This document shows positions 34,708-43,695 of a DNA stretch of 64,000 nt, in pieces. The position numbers and the translations under genes are program-made. Each line of letters begins with the position of its first letter. Positions within the stretch are counted from its first letter, which is position 1. Under the pieces are notes generated by a model that saw nothing but the letters and a program-made list of their open reading frames with translations, did no database searches and was not told the DNA's origin. Origin of the DNA: Afipia sp. 64-13 (GTDB lineage: Bacteria > Pseudomonadota > Alphaproteobacteria > Rhizobiales > Xanthobacteraceae); contig MKUJ01000001.1 in NCBI GenBank assembly GCA_001897755.1, positions 193,802-257,801 on the forward strand, in the 5' to 3' direction.

Positions 34708-35235
34708 ATGAAACTGATCGGTCTGGCGGGATGGAGCGGGGCGGGCAAGACCACGCTGCTGTCGCGCCTTGTACCCCTGCTGATCGCCGAAGGCCTGCGG
34801 GTCTCGGTGATCAAGCACGCCCATCACAATTTCGATGTCGATGTGCCGGGCAAGGATTCCTGGGTTCACCGCAAGGCCGGCGCGACCGAGGTGCTGGTCA
34901 CGTCGAGCAATCGCTGGGCGCTGATGCATGAATTGCGCGGCGACCGCGAGCCGACGCTGCGCGACCTCGTGCCGAAAATGTCGCCGGTCGATCTCGTCAT
35001 TGTCGAGGGTTTCAAGCGCGACAGTCACCGCAAGATCGAGGTGCACCGCGTCGCCAACGCCAAGCCGCTGCTCTATCCGGAGGATTCGCAGATCGTCGGC
35101 ATCGCCACCGATGCGGCGATCGAGACGCATCTGCCGCTGGTGCATCTCGACGACATGCCGGCGATTGCCGCGCTGGTGAAGGCGTCGGCGGTCGACGTCG
35201 CCGATCTGTCGGCGCCCCACATGGCGGGTGTCTGA
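34708..35235 (+). CDS. mobB: MobB, molybdopterin-guanine dinucleotide accessory GTPase
   Basis: 175 residues. P-loop [17 protein letters not shown] at residues 5-21, then [27 protein letters not shown], the MobB hallmark, and [21 protein letters not shown]. It helps MobA build the guanine dinucleotide cofactor. ATG 34708 is chosen since GTGGAGCGG stands just before it. It leads mobB-moeA-tusA-like, with 5 bases to moeA. Confidence 0.95.
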   Translation: MKLIGLAGWSGAGKTTLLSRLVPLLIAEGLRVSVIKHAHHNFDVDVPGKDSWVHRKAGATEVLVTSSNRWALMHELRGDREPTLRDLVPKMSPVDLVIVEGFKRDSHRKIEVHRVANAKPLLYPEDSQIVGIATDAAIETHLPLVHLDDMPAIAALVKASAVDVADLSAPHMAGV

Positions 35236-35240
35236 TCGCA

Positions 35241-36500
35241 ATGGCGCAGCTCACCGATGACTGTTTTGCATTCGGCGGACCGATGATGTCGGTCGATGAG
35301 GCGGTGGCGATGATCGCCGCGCGCATAGCGCCGGTGGCGGACACGCAGATCTTGCCGCTCGCCGAGGCCGATGGCCGCGTGCTGGCAGAACCGCTGATCG
35401 CGCGCGCGCCGCTGCCGCGCTTCGCCAATTCGGCGGTCGATGGTTATGCGGTGCGCAGCGCCGATCTGCCCTCCGCCGCAGAGGAGACGTTTCCCGTGAT
35501 CGATCGCGTGGCCGCGGGCGCGAGCGCCGAGGCGCCGCTCGCGCAGCGCGCGGTGGTGCGGATCTTCACCGGCGCGCCGATGCCGCAGGGCGCCGACACC
35601 GTGTTCATGCAGGAAGACGTGCGTGTGCTGCCGGACGGACAGGTGGTGCTGCCGCCGGGCCTGAAGGCCGGGGCCAATGTCCGCCTGCCGGGCGAGGATA
35701 TCGCGGTGGGCGCGGCGGCGCTGCCGCCGGGCCGCCGGTTGCGGCCGCAGGATATCGCATTGGCCGCTGCGCTGGGCGCCACCGAACTGAAAGTGCGGCG
35801 GCGGCCGCGCGTGGCGGTGTTCTCCACCGGCGATGAGCTCGCATTGCCCGGCACCGTGCCCGATGCGGCGCAACTGTTCGATTCCAACCGCGTCATGCTG
35901 CTGGCGATGCTCAAACGCCTCGGCTGCGAGGTCAGCGATCTCGGCATCCTGCGCGACGAACCCGCCTCGCTCGCCCCGGCGCTGCGTGCGGCCGCGCGCG
36001 GTCATGACCTCGTGCTGACCTCCGGCGGGGTGTCGACCGGCGAGGAGGATCACGTCAAGGCGGTGGTGGAGGGCATCGGCTCGCTGGTGCTGTGGCGCAT
36101 GGCGATCAAGCCGGGCCGGCCGGTGGCGATGGGCGTGATCGAAGGCGCGCCGTTTATCGGGCTGCCGGGCAATCCGGCGGCGAGCTTCGTCACCTTCGTT
36201 TATGTGGTGCGTCCCGCCATTCTGGCGTTGTCCGGCGCGGCGCAGGAGACGCCGATGCCGATGATGGTGCGCGCCACATTCAGTTATGCCAAGAAGACCG
36301 GCCGCCGCGAATATGTCCGCGCCAACGTCGCGCGCGGTGCGGATGGTGTGTTCGAGGCGATGAAATTTCCGCGCGAAGGGGCGGGGCTGTTGTCGTCGCT
36401 GGCGGAGACCGCGGGGATGATCGAACTGCCTGAGCAGGTCACCAGCGTGACGCCGGGAGAGATGGTCGCGTTCTTTCCGTATACCGGTCTGCTGGCATGA
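35241..36500 (+). CDS. moeA: MoeA, molybdopterin molybdenumtransferase
   Basis: 419 residues. It inserts molybdenum into adenylated molybdopterin. N-terminal MoeA domain (LAEPLIARAPLPRFANSAVDGYAV, IFTGAPMPQGADTVFMQED), MoCF-binding domain (VAVFSTGDELALPG, DSNRVMLLAML, LTSGGVSTGEEDHVKAVVE, GLPGNPAAS) and a C-terminal beta barrel domain from about 340. It overlaps the following sulfurtransferase gene by 4 bases. Confidence 0.95.
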   Translation: MAQLTDDCFAFGGPMMSVDEAVAMIAARIAPVADTQILPLAEADGRVLAEPLIARAPLPRFANSAVDGYAVRSADLPSAAEETFPVIDRVAAGASAEAPLAQRAVVRIFTGAPMPQGADTVFMQEDVRVLPDGQVVLPPGLKAGANVRLPGEDIAVGAAALPPGRRLRPQDIALAAALGATELKVRRRPRVAVFSTGDELALPGTVPDAAQLFDSNRVMLLAMLKRLGCEVSDLGILRDEPASLAPALRAAARGHDLVLTSGGVSTGEEDHVKAVVEGIGSLVLWRMAIKPGRPVAMGVIEGAPFIGLPGNPAASFVTFVYVVRPAILALSGAAQETPMPMMVRATFSYAKKTGRREYVRANVARGADGVFEAMKFPREGAGLLSSLAETAGMIELPEQVTSVTPGEMVAFFPYTGLLA

Positions 36501-36748
36501 GCCGCGATTTGCCGCCTATGACCGTGCTGGATCTTGCCGGACTGAAATGTCCGCTGCCTGCCTTGAAGACCCGCAAGGTGCTTGCCGCGCTGCCTGCCGG
36601 CGCCCGGCTCGAGGTGCGCTGCACCGATCCGATGTCGGTGATCGACATTCCGCATCTGGTCCGCGAGACCGGCGATGCCGTGGAAGTGAAGCAGGAGGGC
36701 GAGGTTATTGTCTTCCTGATCGAGAAGGCGGCGCAACGCTGCGGCTGA
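36497..36748 (+). CDS. TusA-family sulfurtransferase
   Basis: 83 residues. The TusA signature is LDLAGLKCPLPALKTRKVL with the sulfur-carrying cysteine C18 of CPxP, then DPMSVIDIPHLVRETGDAVEV. TusA-like proteins pass persulfide sulfur, among others to molybdopterin synthesis or tRNA thiolation. ATGA overlap with moeA suggests a molybdenum-cofactor-linked role. Confidence 0.9.
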   Translation: MSRDLPPMTVLDLAGLKCPLPALKTRKVLAALPAGARLEVRCTDPMSVIDIPHLVRETGDAVEVKQEGEVIVFLIEKAAQRCG

Positions 36749-36904
36749 TCGTAGCACGCCGCACCAAGCGCGCGCGGCACTGGCTTTGCCGTCGCGGCCC
36801 GAATGTTGCGTTAGGTCGATCTGGAACAGCGTGGAACCGGAACGGCCCCGCGTCGTTATCTCCCTGTGCCTGATAAATCCCCACATTTGCAGCGGAGTGT
36901 TTCG

Positions 36905-37114
36905 ATGGATGACGTCATTGATCGCGTGATGAGCACGTTTGCCATGATGCGGAACGTTGACGGAGCGAGCCTGGAAGAGTCGCGCATCAAGCTGCGCAGC
37001 TATATCGACACGCTGACATCCGCCGGCCAGAACGATTCGCAGCGCCTTGCTGTCTACGGGCTGGCTTATCTGCGCGAACTGCATGACGGCACCCAGGGCT
37101 CCAGTGGCTGCTGA
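36905..37114 (+). CDS. Small conserved-type hypothetical protein
   Basis: 69 residues, alpha-helical by eye, from ATG 36905 behind GCGGAGTG. It starts MDDVIDRVMSTFAMMRNVDG and ends SSGC. No motif or signal is recognised, though the tidy start, low overlap with other frames and typical codon use support coding. A small gene of this kind occurs in Bradyrhizobium-like genomes, as far as I recall. Monocistronic. Confidence 0.6.
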   Translation: MDDVIDRVMSTFAMMRNVDGASLEESRIKLRSYIDTLTSAGQNDSQRLAVYGLAYLRELHDGTQGSSGC

Positions 37115-37250
37115 GGCCTTAACGACCCTGCCAAAATCGCCGGCACCGGCCTTTAACGGCTCTTGACCGCGTTCGAGCGGAGTGGGACACGGCATCAACC
37201 CGCCATAATTGGGTGGTTCCACGATCCGCGTCGGAGCAGGGAGCGCCATT

Positions 37251-37868
37251 TTGGAACGTCGGACGGCCGTGGTCGTGCTGGTGCTCGCGCTTGTCGGCGC
37301 GGGCGCGGTGACGACTGTGCTCATGTTCGATGATACCCTCAAAAGCGGCTGGGCCGAATTGTGGGCGCAGGGCGCGCCGGCGGCGGACGATCAGCCTCTG
37401 GACGCGGAAGCGCCGCCCTTGCTGGCCAATGCCGACGCCAAGGGCGACCGGCTCGCCGCGCCGCCGCCGAAAATCGACGAACCCGTCAGCCTCGCGTTCG
37501 CGACCGCGCAGCAGACCCTGCTGACGCCGCCGATGGAGCGCTGGATCGGCAAGCCGCCGCCATCGAAGCCGACCACCGTGCTGCTCGACGACAAGCAGAT
37601 CGCCAGCATCAAGCAGCGTCTGCGCCTCTCGGCGGCGCAGGAAAAATACTGGCCGCCGGTGGAGCGCGCGCTGAAGGATCTCGTGCTGATGCTGCATGAG
37701 CAGCGCCGCCGGCCCGTCGAGACGCTCGATCCGGAAAACGAAACCGTGAAGCGGCTGCTCGCCGCCGCGGGTCCGTTCCTCAAGCAGTTGCGGCCCGATC
37801 AGAAGAACGAAATCCAGTCACTGGCGCGCATGGCGGGACTGGCCGGTGCGATCGCGGCGGTGAATTGA
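37251..37868 (+). CDS. Membrane-anchored hypothetical protein, Spy/LTXXQ-like C-terminus
   Basis: 205 residues from TTG 37251, with GGGAG 6 to 7 bases upstream; a TTG at 37209 is possible but has no such site. One membrane segment at about 7-27 (TAVVVLVLALVGAGAVTTVLMF) places the rest in the periplasm: an acidic/Pro-rich linker to about 90, then a helical region (DDKQIASIKQRLRLSAAQEKYWPPVERALKDLV, FLKQLRPDQKNEIQSLARMAG) with the twice-occurring L-[RS]-x-x-Q type pattern of periplasmic Spy-like proteins. Function unknown. Confidence 0.65.
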   Translation: MERRTAVVVLVLALVGAGAVTTVLMFDDTLKSGWAELWAQGAPAADDQPLDAEAPPLLANADAKGDRLAAPPPKIDEPVSLAFATAQQTLLTPPMERWIGKPPPSKPTTVLLDDKQIASIKQRLRLSAAQEKYWPPVERALKDLVLMLHEQRRRPVETLDPENETVKRLLAAAGPFLKQLRPDQKNEIQSLARMAGLAGAIAAVN

Positions 37869-37934
37869 AATCCGGCACCGGGGCCGATGCTCTCGCGCAA
37901 CGCCCGCCGAAAATTCTTTGTCTCGATGATGTGG

Positions 37935-37963
37935 ATCACAGGCGTGCAACGCACGCCTGTGAT
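37935..37963. terminator. Bidirectional terminator hairpin
   Basis: A perfect 13-bp stem, ATCACAGGCGTGC / GCACGCCTGTGAT with loop AAC, lies between convergent genes. TTTG follows on the plus strand and CCACATCATC on the other, so T-runs are short. Confidence 0.65.
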
Positions 37964-37993
37964 TTGTTGTGTCGATCAGGGTCTCGCGGACCG

Positions 37994-39358
37994 TTATCCC
38001 CTCGCAGGAGACTTGGCCGGCGCTCCCATCTGACGGAGAACCAGGTAGATCACGATCGCGCAGAAGAACGAGACGAAGTAGCTGGTGTCCGCTCCGCCCA
38101 GGCTCTTTGCGATTGCGCTGGTATAGATGTCGTTCGCCATGAACGGGATGGAGATGACGATCGCGCCGATAAAGGCTGCCATTCCCTTCCAGAGCACGCC
38201 GGCGTAGGGGCCGTTCCTGTCGTAGAACAGTTCGGGCGCCTCGTTCGGATCACGCCAGAAATAGTCGATGAAGATGACGGCAAGATACGGCGCCACGTAG
38301 TACGAGATCATATTGAGGAAGAGGCCGAAATTGTTCATGAACTCGGCGCCGCCCATGAAAACCGCGCCGAATGTGCCGACGACTCCCGTGAGGATGACGG
38401 TCCAGCGGCGCTTGATCGGGAAATCCCAGGTCAGGCTCGCCATCGCGCAGCTGTAGAGATTGATCGCGTTGTGGGTGATCGACGTGATGATCAGGCTGAG
38501 CAGGACAATCCACAGCAGGAGCGACGGCAGAACCTGCTGCAGTCCCTGAAGGGCGTTGCCGTTGCCGATCGAGGTGAGCAATGCGCCCAGACCCATCATC
38601 CAGATCGATCCCACGAACAGGCCGGAGAACGCATACCCAAACACCTGGGACAGCGAGGTGTCTTCGGCGAGATAGCGCGAATAGTCCGAAGCGCACAGGC
38701 CCCAGCCGGCCGAGAACGCAAAGATCAGCGAGAAGAACGAAAGCCAAGCGTACCAGAAGTCGTTTCCGCTGAGCGAGCTCACGGCGGCGGGTCCGGCGTC
38801 GTGATAGAGCGCGAACCCGGTCGCGAGAATCAGCAGGACAAGCCCGGCATTCGTCACCCAGCGTCCGGTGAGATGCAGAAGGTTGTAGCCATACACGGCC
38901 AGCAGAATGCTGGTCAGGCCGACCACGATCACGAGCGGCATGTAGGGCAGGCCGGTCATGCTGGCGATCGGCTCGGCGCCGACGACGGTGCCGACCGAGA
39001 AATAACCGATAAACAGAATCGTCGCGAGAATCGCCGGCAGGAAGTTGCCGAGATAACCGAACGAGGATCGGCCGATCACGAGCTGCGGCATTCCCCGCTT
39101 CGGTCCCATCGTTGCGCAGATGGCGGTTGCGATTCCGCCCAGAATGTTGGCCGCAATGATCGCGGTGATGCTTCCGGCAAGTCCCAGACCTTTCGGAATG
39201 GCGGCACCGCCCAGCATGATCGGCGCCAGATAAAGCACGGGCGAGCATCTGATCGTGAACTGGTTGGTCGGATGTCCGTGGCGATGATTGGGCTGGACGT
39301 AACTAATTCCGCCGGTTTCGATCGATAGCGCGCTCTCATCCTCGCGAGCATTGCTCAT
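37994..39358 (-). CDS. NCS1-family nucleobase/ureide:cation symporter
   Basis: 454 residues, about 12 membrane segments. CodB/NCS1 transporters import cytosine, purines, hydantoins or allantoin with H+ or Na+. Family text: HPTNQFTIRCSPVLYLAPIMLGGAA, GPKRGMPQLVIGRSSFGYLGN in the first half, FAFSAGWGLCASDYSRYL and GAEFMNNFGLFLNMISYYVAPYLAVIFIDYFW in the second. ATG 39358 is preceded by AAGGAGGGA. Divergent from the RidA gene at 39747. Substrate is not readable from sequence; neighbours suggest a ureide, hydantoin or pyrimidine. Confidence 0.88.
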   Translation of the reverse strand: MSNAREDESALSIETGGISYVQPNHRHGHPTNQFTIRCSPVLYLAPIMLGGAAIPKGLGLAGSITAIIAANILGGIATAICATMGPKRGMPQLVIGRSSFGYLGNFLPAILATILFIGYFSVGTVVGAEPIASMTGLPYMPLVIVVGLTSILLAVYGYNLLHLTGRWVTNAGLVLLILATGFALYHDAGPAAVSSLSGNDFWYAWLSFFSLIFAFSAGWGLCASDYSRYLAEDTSLSQVFGYAFSGLFVGSIWMMGLGALLTSIGNGNALQGLQQVLPSLLLWIVLLSLIITSITHNAINLYSCAMASLTWDFPIKRRWTVILTGVVGTFGAVFMGGAEFMNNFGLFLNMISYYVAPYLAVIFIDYFWRDPNEAPELFYDRNGPYAGVLWKGMAAFIGAIVISIPFMANDIYTSAIAKSLGGADTSYFVSFFCAIVIYLVLRQMGAPAKSPARG

Positions 39359-39746
39359 TGATATTCCCTCCTTGGCGAAGATCTCTGTGTCTCGATGGAA
39401 GAGTCTCTTGCCGGTCTTGCTCGCTGCGGAGCCGATCGGCCGTTTGCTCTCTTGTTGAAGTCTTTGACGTCTTCGCACGTCACAGGCTTGCCTTGAGGAT
39501 GTCATCCGTTCTATAAATAAGTCAATACATACTTACTTAGGTAAATAACTATCTACTTAATTAAGTATCGTGATGCGCGGCGCCGTCCTTGGGCGATTCG
39601 CGGCGCGCAGGCTTTTCTCCCGGGCGAAAGCGGGGGAGAAGGGTGGCAGGGCTGGATGTTTGGATGCGATCGGTGCCGCGTTCGCAGGCGTCGGCGCGCG
39701 TGCGATCGTCCGGCAGTGACTAAGGCTTGAAGAAGGAGTTTTCTCT
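39359..39746. promoter_or_regulatory. Divergent NCS1 / RidA spacer with AT-rich palindromes
   Basis: Between 39510 and 39570 the sequence is strikingly AT-rich. It holds a perfect 14-base palindrome TACTTAATTAAGTA (39554-39567) and a second, looser one around TTACTTAGGTAA (about 39533-39544). These look like operators, most simply for the TetR protein at 40357-41004. From 39571 to 39740 only a GC hairpin (CTCCCGGGCGAAAGCGGGGGAG) is seen; GAAGGAG precedes the RidA ATG. Confidence 0.5.
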
Positions 39747-40223
39747 ATGCTCGATATGCTCGACCCAATCGAGAAGCGTCTGAATGAAGCAGGGCTCGCT
39801 CTGCCGGAGCCGTGGACGCCGAGAGGAAACTTCGTGCCGTTGAAGATGGCCGGAAATCTGGTTTTTATGTCAGGGCAGATTTGTGAGTGGAACGGCGAAG
39901 TCGTGTGTCGCGGGCCGGTGGGGCAAGGGTGCACGCTTGATGAAGCACGGCTTGCCGCGCAGACCTGTACGCTCAATCTTCTTTATCACTTGAAGAATGT
40001 ATGTGAGGGGAAGCTGAGCCGGGTTTCCTCGATCATCCGCGTCGGCGGGTTCGTCAATTGCCTGGACGACTTCAAGGATTCGCCGGCCGTTATCAACGGC
40101 GCTTCGGATCTGCTTTTTATGCTCTTTGGCGAGGCCGGCCGTCACGCGCGCACCGCGGTCGGCGTGCGGGGCCTTCCCGGCGGCGCCGCCGTCGAAGTGG
40201 ACATGATCGCCGCGGTCGACTGA
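39747..40223 (+). CDS. RidA/YjgF/UK114-family protein
   Basis: 158 residues. RidA-like trimers hydrolyse enamine/imine products of PLP enzymes or act as specific amidohydrolases in catabolic gene sets. Family features: GNLVFMSGQICEWNGEVVCRGPVG, TCTLNLLYHLKNVCEGKLSRVSSIIRVGGFVNCLDDFKDSPAVING, and TAVGVRGLPGGAAVEVDMIAAV. The arginine of HARTAVGV is near the usual active site. Divergent from the NCS1 permease, so probably under the same TetR control; it may act on an intermediate of the imported compound. Confidence 0.9.
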   Translation: MLDMLDPIEKRLNEAGLALPEPWTPRGNFVPLKMAGNLVFMSGQICEWNGEVVCRGPVGQGCTLDEARLAAQTCTLNLLYHLKNVCEGKLSRVSSIIRVGGFVNCLDDFKDSPAVINGASDLLFMLFGEAGRHARTAVGVRGLPGGAAVEVDMIAAVD

Positions 40224-40356
40224 CAAGAAATGCTCGGGCTGCCTGACAATGACTCACAACGGCTTCATTGATTGCAACCGCTGGGCTCCCATGTCCGGCA
40301 AGCCTTCTGGCAAGCCGATGTGGGCCGGAGCCGCTGGTTGGCGGGCAGGCGGGTTT

Positions 40357-41004
40357 TCAGTCCTTGGAAATGAACGCGCGCAGCACCCGGCGGGCAAAGC
40401 GGTGATGGCTGCGTTGCCAGTTCTCGCTGAAAATATCCTTCTGGAAAATGAGCGAGAGCGTATGACCGTTCGACCGGTGGAAATAGGACATGCCGGCCAT
40501 GAGAACATAGAGATGCAGCGGATCGATTCCGCTGCAGACCGTGCCGTCGGCCTGACCTCGCCGCAGCAGGCGGGCCAGTTGAGCGATCACCGGGGAGGAA
40601 ACGATCGGCGCGGCGGCCGACGATTTCAGAAACTGCCCCTGCATCAGGTTCTCGCCAGACAGAAGCTTGATCAGCTCCGGATGGGAGCCCATGTGGTGAT
40701 ACACGAAGTCGAACATCCGCATGATGCCGTCGATGGCGGGAAGCTCGTCCGTGTTGACCCGCAGTTCTTCCTGACGGAGGTCGCTCAGCACCCGTTCGAG
40801 CACCGCGACATACAGGCCGTCTTTGTCCCCAAAATAATGATAGAGCATCCGCGTGTTGACGCCGGCCTGCGTTGCAATGGCCTCGATCCGTGCTCCCGCG
40901 TAGGTTTTTTCGGAGAATTGCTGCAAAGCCGCATCGAGAATGCGCTGACGGGTTTCGGCCGCGTTGCGCGTCGCTTTCGGCTTGCTCTGCTCGGCCTTGC
41001 TCAT
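40357..41004 (-). CDS. TetR-family regulator
   Basis: 215 residues. N-terminal TetR domain (RNAAETRQRILDAALQQFSEKTYAGARIEAIATQAGVNTRMLYHYFGDKDGLYVAVL, about residues 13-69) and a helical effector domain including FVYHHMGSHPELIKLLSGENLMQG. Probable regulator of the adjacent permease, RidA and hydrolase genes, and the likely binder of the AT-rich palindromes at 39510-39570. Confidence 0.88.
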   Translation of the reverse strand: MSKAEQSKPKATRNAAETRQRILDAALQQFSEKTYAGARIEAIATQAGVNTRMLYHYFGDKDGLYVAVLERVLSDLRQEELRVNTDELPAIDGIMRMFDFVYHHMGSHPELIKLLSGENLMQGQFLKSSAAAPIVSSPVIAQLARLLRRGQADGTVCSGIDPLHLYVLMAGMSYFHRSNGHTLSLIFQKDIFSENWQRSHHRFARRVLRAFISKD

Positions 41005-41273
41005 TGCGTATCGCTTTCCGGAACTATCGGCGCCTTTGGCGTCAGAAAGATCGGCGGGTGATGTGGCAGGTTGTTTCAACTTGAACCGTCGTGCAGGGCC
41101 AAACCGGGAGGGTATCCGGATGCTACCGGATGGAGTTGTAGCAGAGATACCCCGACTCTTCCTACTAAGCATCTATAAAGATTGGCAATCCGCCTTTCGA
41201 TGCGGCTTTTTTACAGATTTTTGCGCGGCATCTCTCAAGCGGTAATCCGAGCTTCAAAATCCGCGCTCCGGGC

Positions 41274-42527
41274 TCAGCCCTTCGCCACACCCGCCAGCGA
41301 CAGCACGGTATGCAGCAGCACATTGGCGCCGGCGGTGCAGTCGCTCTGCGTCGCGTCTTCCGCCTCGTTGTGGCTGATGCCGTCCTTGCACGGCACGAAG
41401 ATCATGGTGGTCGGAATGACGTCGCTCAGATTGCACGCGTCGTGGGTCGCACCGGAGATCATGCGGCGGCTCGGATAGCCGAGCGCGTTGCTGGCTGTCT
41501 CCACGGCATCGACCAGCTTCGGATCGAAGCGCGGCGGCTCCTTGCGGAAGATCCGGTCGAGATCGATCGTCACCTTGCGCCGCTTTGAAATCTCCGCGAT
41601 GGCCTCACGCAGTTCGGCGTCGAGCGCATCGAGCGTCGCGGCGGAGGCGCTGCGGAATTCCATCGTGAAGGTGAGGTCGCCGGGAATGACGTTGCGCGAG
41701 GGATTGGCGATCACGTTCTCGCCCACGGTGCCGACCGCGTTGGGGCTATGGGCGAGGGCGAGCCGCTCCACCGCGAGCACGACCTCCGACAGCGCGACCA
41801 GCGCATCGCGCCGCAGCGGCATCGGCGTGGTGCCGGCATGGCCCGCCATGCCGGTGATCGCGCCATCATACCACATGATGCCCTGACCGGCCTCGACCAC
41901 GCCGATGGTCTTGTGTTCGGCCTCCAGGATCGGTCCCTGTTCGATGTGCAGTTCGACGAAGGCGGAAAACCGGCGCTGGCCGACCGGCTCCTCGCCGTTG
42001 TAACCGATGGTCTGCAGCGCCTCGGCGACGCTGACGCCATTGGCGTCGCGCCGCGCCAGAATGTTGTCGGCGGTGTATTCGCCGACATAGGCCGCAGAAG
42101 CCATGGTAGCCGGCGCGAAGCGCGAGCCTTCCTCGTTGGTCCAGTTGATGACGCACAGCGGCGCGTCGGTCTCGATGCCGGAATCGTTCAGCGTGCGCAC
42201 TACTTCGAGCGCGGCGAGGGTGCCGAGCACGCCGTCATATTTGCCGCCGGTCGGCTGGGTGTCGAGATGCGAGCCGAGCGCGACCGGCTGCCTGCTCATG
42301 TCGCGGCCGGGCCGGATCGCGAACATGGTGCCGAGCGCATCGACATGCACGGAGCAGCCCGCGGCTTCGCAGGCAACGCGAAACCAGTCGCGCACCTCTT
42401 TGTCCTCGGGGCCGAGGGTGAGGCGGCGTACCCCGCCTTTCGGCGTCGCGCCGAATTTCGCGGTCTCGTGGATGTCGCGCCACAGCCGCGCGGAGTCGAT
42501 TTGCAGGTTGGTCTTGTTCTCGGCCAT
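41274..42527 (-). CDS. M20-family Zn amidohydrolase (N-carbamoyl amino acid hydrolase / allantoate amidohydrolase type)
   Basis: 417 residues. Dinuclear metal site: SHLDTQPTGGKYDGVLG (H, D), NEEGSRF (E), FVELHIEQGPILE (H) and the C-terminal H of GISHNEAED; the lid domain with GMAGHAGTTPMPLRRDAL lies at about 220-330. Enzymes of this group hydrolyse N-carbamoyl L-amino acids, beta-ureidopropionate or allantoate, releasing CO2 and ammonia. Context with an NCS1 permease fits hydantoin, pyrimidine or allantoin breakdown. Twenty-nine bases after the DSD1-like gene. Confidence 0.9.
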   Translation of the reverse strand: MAENKTNLQIDSARLWRDIHETAKFGATPKGGVRRLTLGPEDKEVRDWFRVACEAAGCSVHVDALGTMFAIRPGRDMSRQPVALGSHLDTQPTGGKYDGVLGTLAALEVVRTLNDSGIETDAPLCVINWTNEEGSRFAPATMASAAYVGEYTADNILARRDANGVSVAEALQTIGYNGEEPVGQRRFSAFVELHIEQGPILEAEHKTIGVVEAGQGIMWYDGAITGMAGHAGTTPMPLRRDALVALSEVVLAVERLALAHSPNAVGTVGENVIANPSRNVIPGDLTFTMEFRSASAATLDALDAELREAIAEISKRRKVTIDLDRIFRKEPPRFDPKLVDAVETASNALGYPSRRMISGATHDACNLSDVIPTTMIFVPCKDGISHNEAEDATQSDCTAGANVLLHTVLSLAGVAKG

Positions 42528-42556
42528 GATCTATCGATAGCGGAAAGAGAGCGGCG

Positions 42557-43660
42557 TTACCAACCCCGCGCGGTGGCCCACACCGCCTCGACCTCGCCGC
42601 CTCGGACCGCCACCAGCCAGTCGTGCAGGTTGACGGTCGGGTCGCAATGGCCGGGGATGAGGCGGATGCGGTCGCCGAGCTTCACTTTGGCGTCTGCCGT
42701 CAACGAAAGCTGGCCGTGCTCGTCGGTCGCCTTGATGTAGGTGACGCCGTCCGCGCCGGAGACCACCGGTAGGCCGCTTTCCAGACTCATGGCTTTCAGC
42801 CCGGCGTCGCACACCGCGCGATCGGGCGCGGCGGCGCTGATCACGCTGGCCAGCACGAACAGCGCATTGGCGAACGGTGTTGCGGTCTCGTTGCGTCCGT
42901 AGTCGGCGTCCATGAAGGCGTAGGAGCCGCATTGCAGTTCGGTGTAGATGCCGCTGGCAAGCTCGTTCTCGTAAGTTCCGGTGCCCGCGCCGGCGATGGT
43001 CTCGCAGGGCAGGCCGGCGTCGCGCAGCAGGGCCGCGGTGTCGCGCGCCAGATTGGCGGCATGCTCGATCGCGGCGGCGCGCTCGGCCGGCTTGCGCAGA
43101 TGCTGCGCCGCGCCGTGATAGGCCTGCAATCCGGAAAAGCGCAGGCCGGGCCTGGCGGCGATGGCGCGCGCCAGCGTCACCGCGTCCTCGCCCGGCGCGA
43201 CGCCGCAGCGGCCCATGCCGACATCGATCTCGATCAGGATATCGAGCGTGACGCCTTGCGCCTGCGCGGCCGCCGCCAGCACATCGACCTGCGCCGGATG
43301 ATCGACGCAGACGGCGATTTTGGCACGGCGCACCAGCGCGGCGAGGCGATCGGCCTTGGCGCGGCTGGCGATCTCGTTCGACACCAGCACGCCGGGAATG
43401 CCGCCATCGACCATCGCCTCCGCCTCGGCGACGTTCTGGCAGCACATCCGCGAGGCGCCGGCCGCCATCTGCAATTTGGCGATCTCGACGCATTTATGCG
43501 CCTTGGCATGCGGGGTGAGGGTGACGCCGTTCGGATTGCCGGCGACGCGGCGCGCCAGCATCGCGATGTTGGTCTCCAGCGCGGCAAGATCGACGATCAG
43601 CGCGGGGGTTTCGATTTCGCTGACGGACATGCCGGGTTCGGCGGGACGGCGCATGGTCAT
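42557..43660 (-). CDS. DSD1-family PLP enzyme (D-threonine aldolase / beta-hydroxyaspartate aldolase type)
   Basis: 367 residues. Fold-type III PLP enzyme: N-terminal alanine-racemase-like barrel with the PLP lysine in TLTPHAKAHKCVEIA (about 52-58), then DILIEIDVGMGRCGV and a C-terminal metal-dependent domain ending in the HxC signature IPGHCDPTVNLHDWLVAVRGG. Relatives split D-threonine or 3-hydroxyaspartate to glycine plus aldehyde/glyoxylate, or dehydrate D-serine. Combined with M20 hydrolase and serine-glyoxylate-like aminotransferases further right, glycine/glyoxylate metabolism is suggested. Exact substrate unknown. Confidence 0.82.
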   Translation of the reverse strand: MTMRRPAEPGMSVSEIETPALIVDLAALETNIAMLARRVAGNPNGVTLTPHAKAHKCVEIAKLQMAAGASRMCCQNVAEAEAMVDGGIPGVLVSNEIASRAKADRLAALVRRAKIAVCVDHPAQVDVLAAAAQAQGVTLDILIEIDVGMGRCGVAPGEDAVTLARAIAARPGLRFSGLQAYHGAAQHLRKPAERAAAIEHAANLARDTAALLRDAGLPCETIAGAGTGTYENELASGIYTELQCGSYAFMDADYGRNETATPFANALFVLASVISAAAPDRAVCDAGLKAMSLESGLPVVSGADGVTYIKATDEHGQLSLTADAKVKLGDRIRLIPGHCDPTVNLHDWLVAVRGGEVEAVWATARGW

Positions 43661-43695
43661 GATGTTTCCTGCAATTCGGGGAAGTGAAATTGAAG

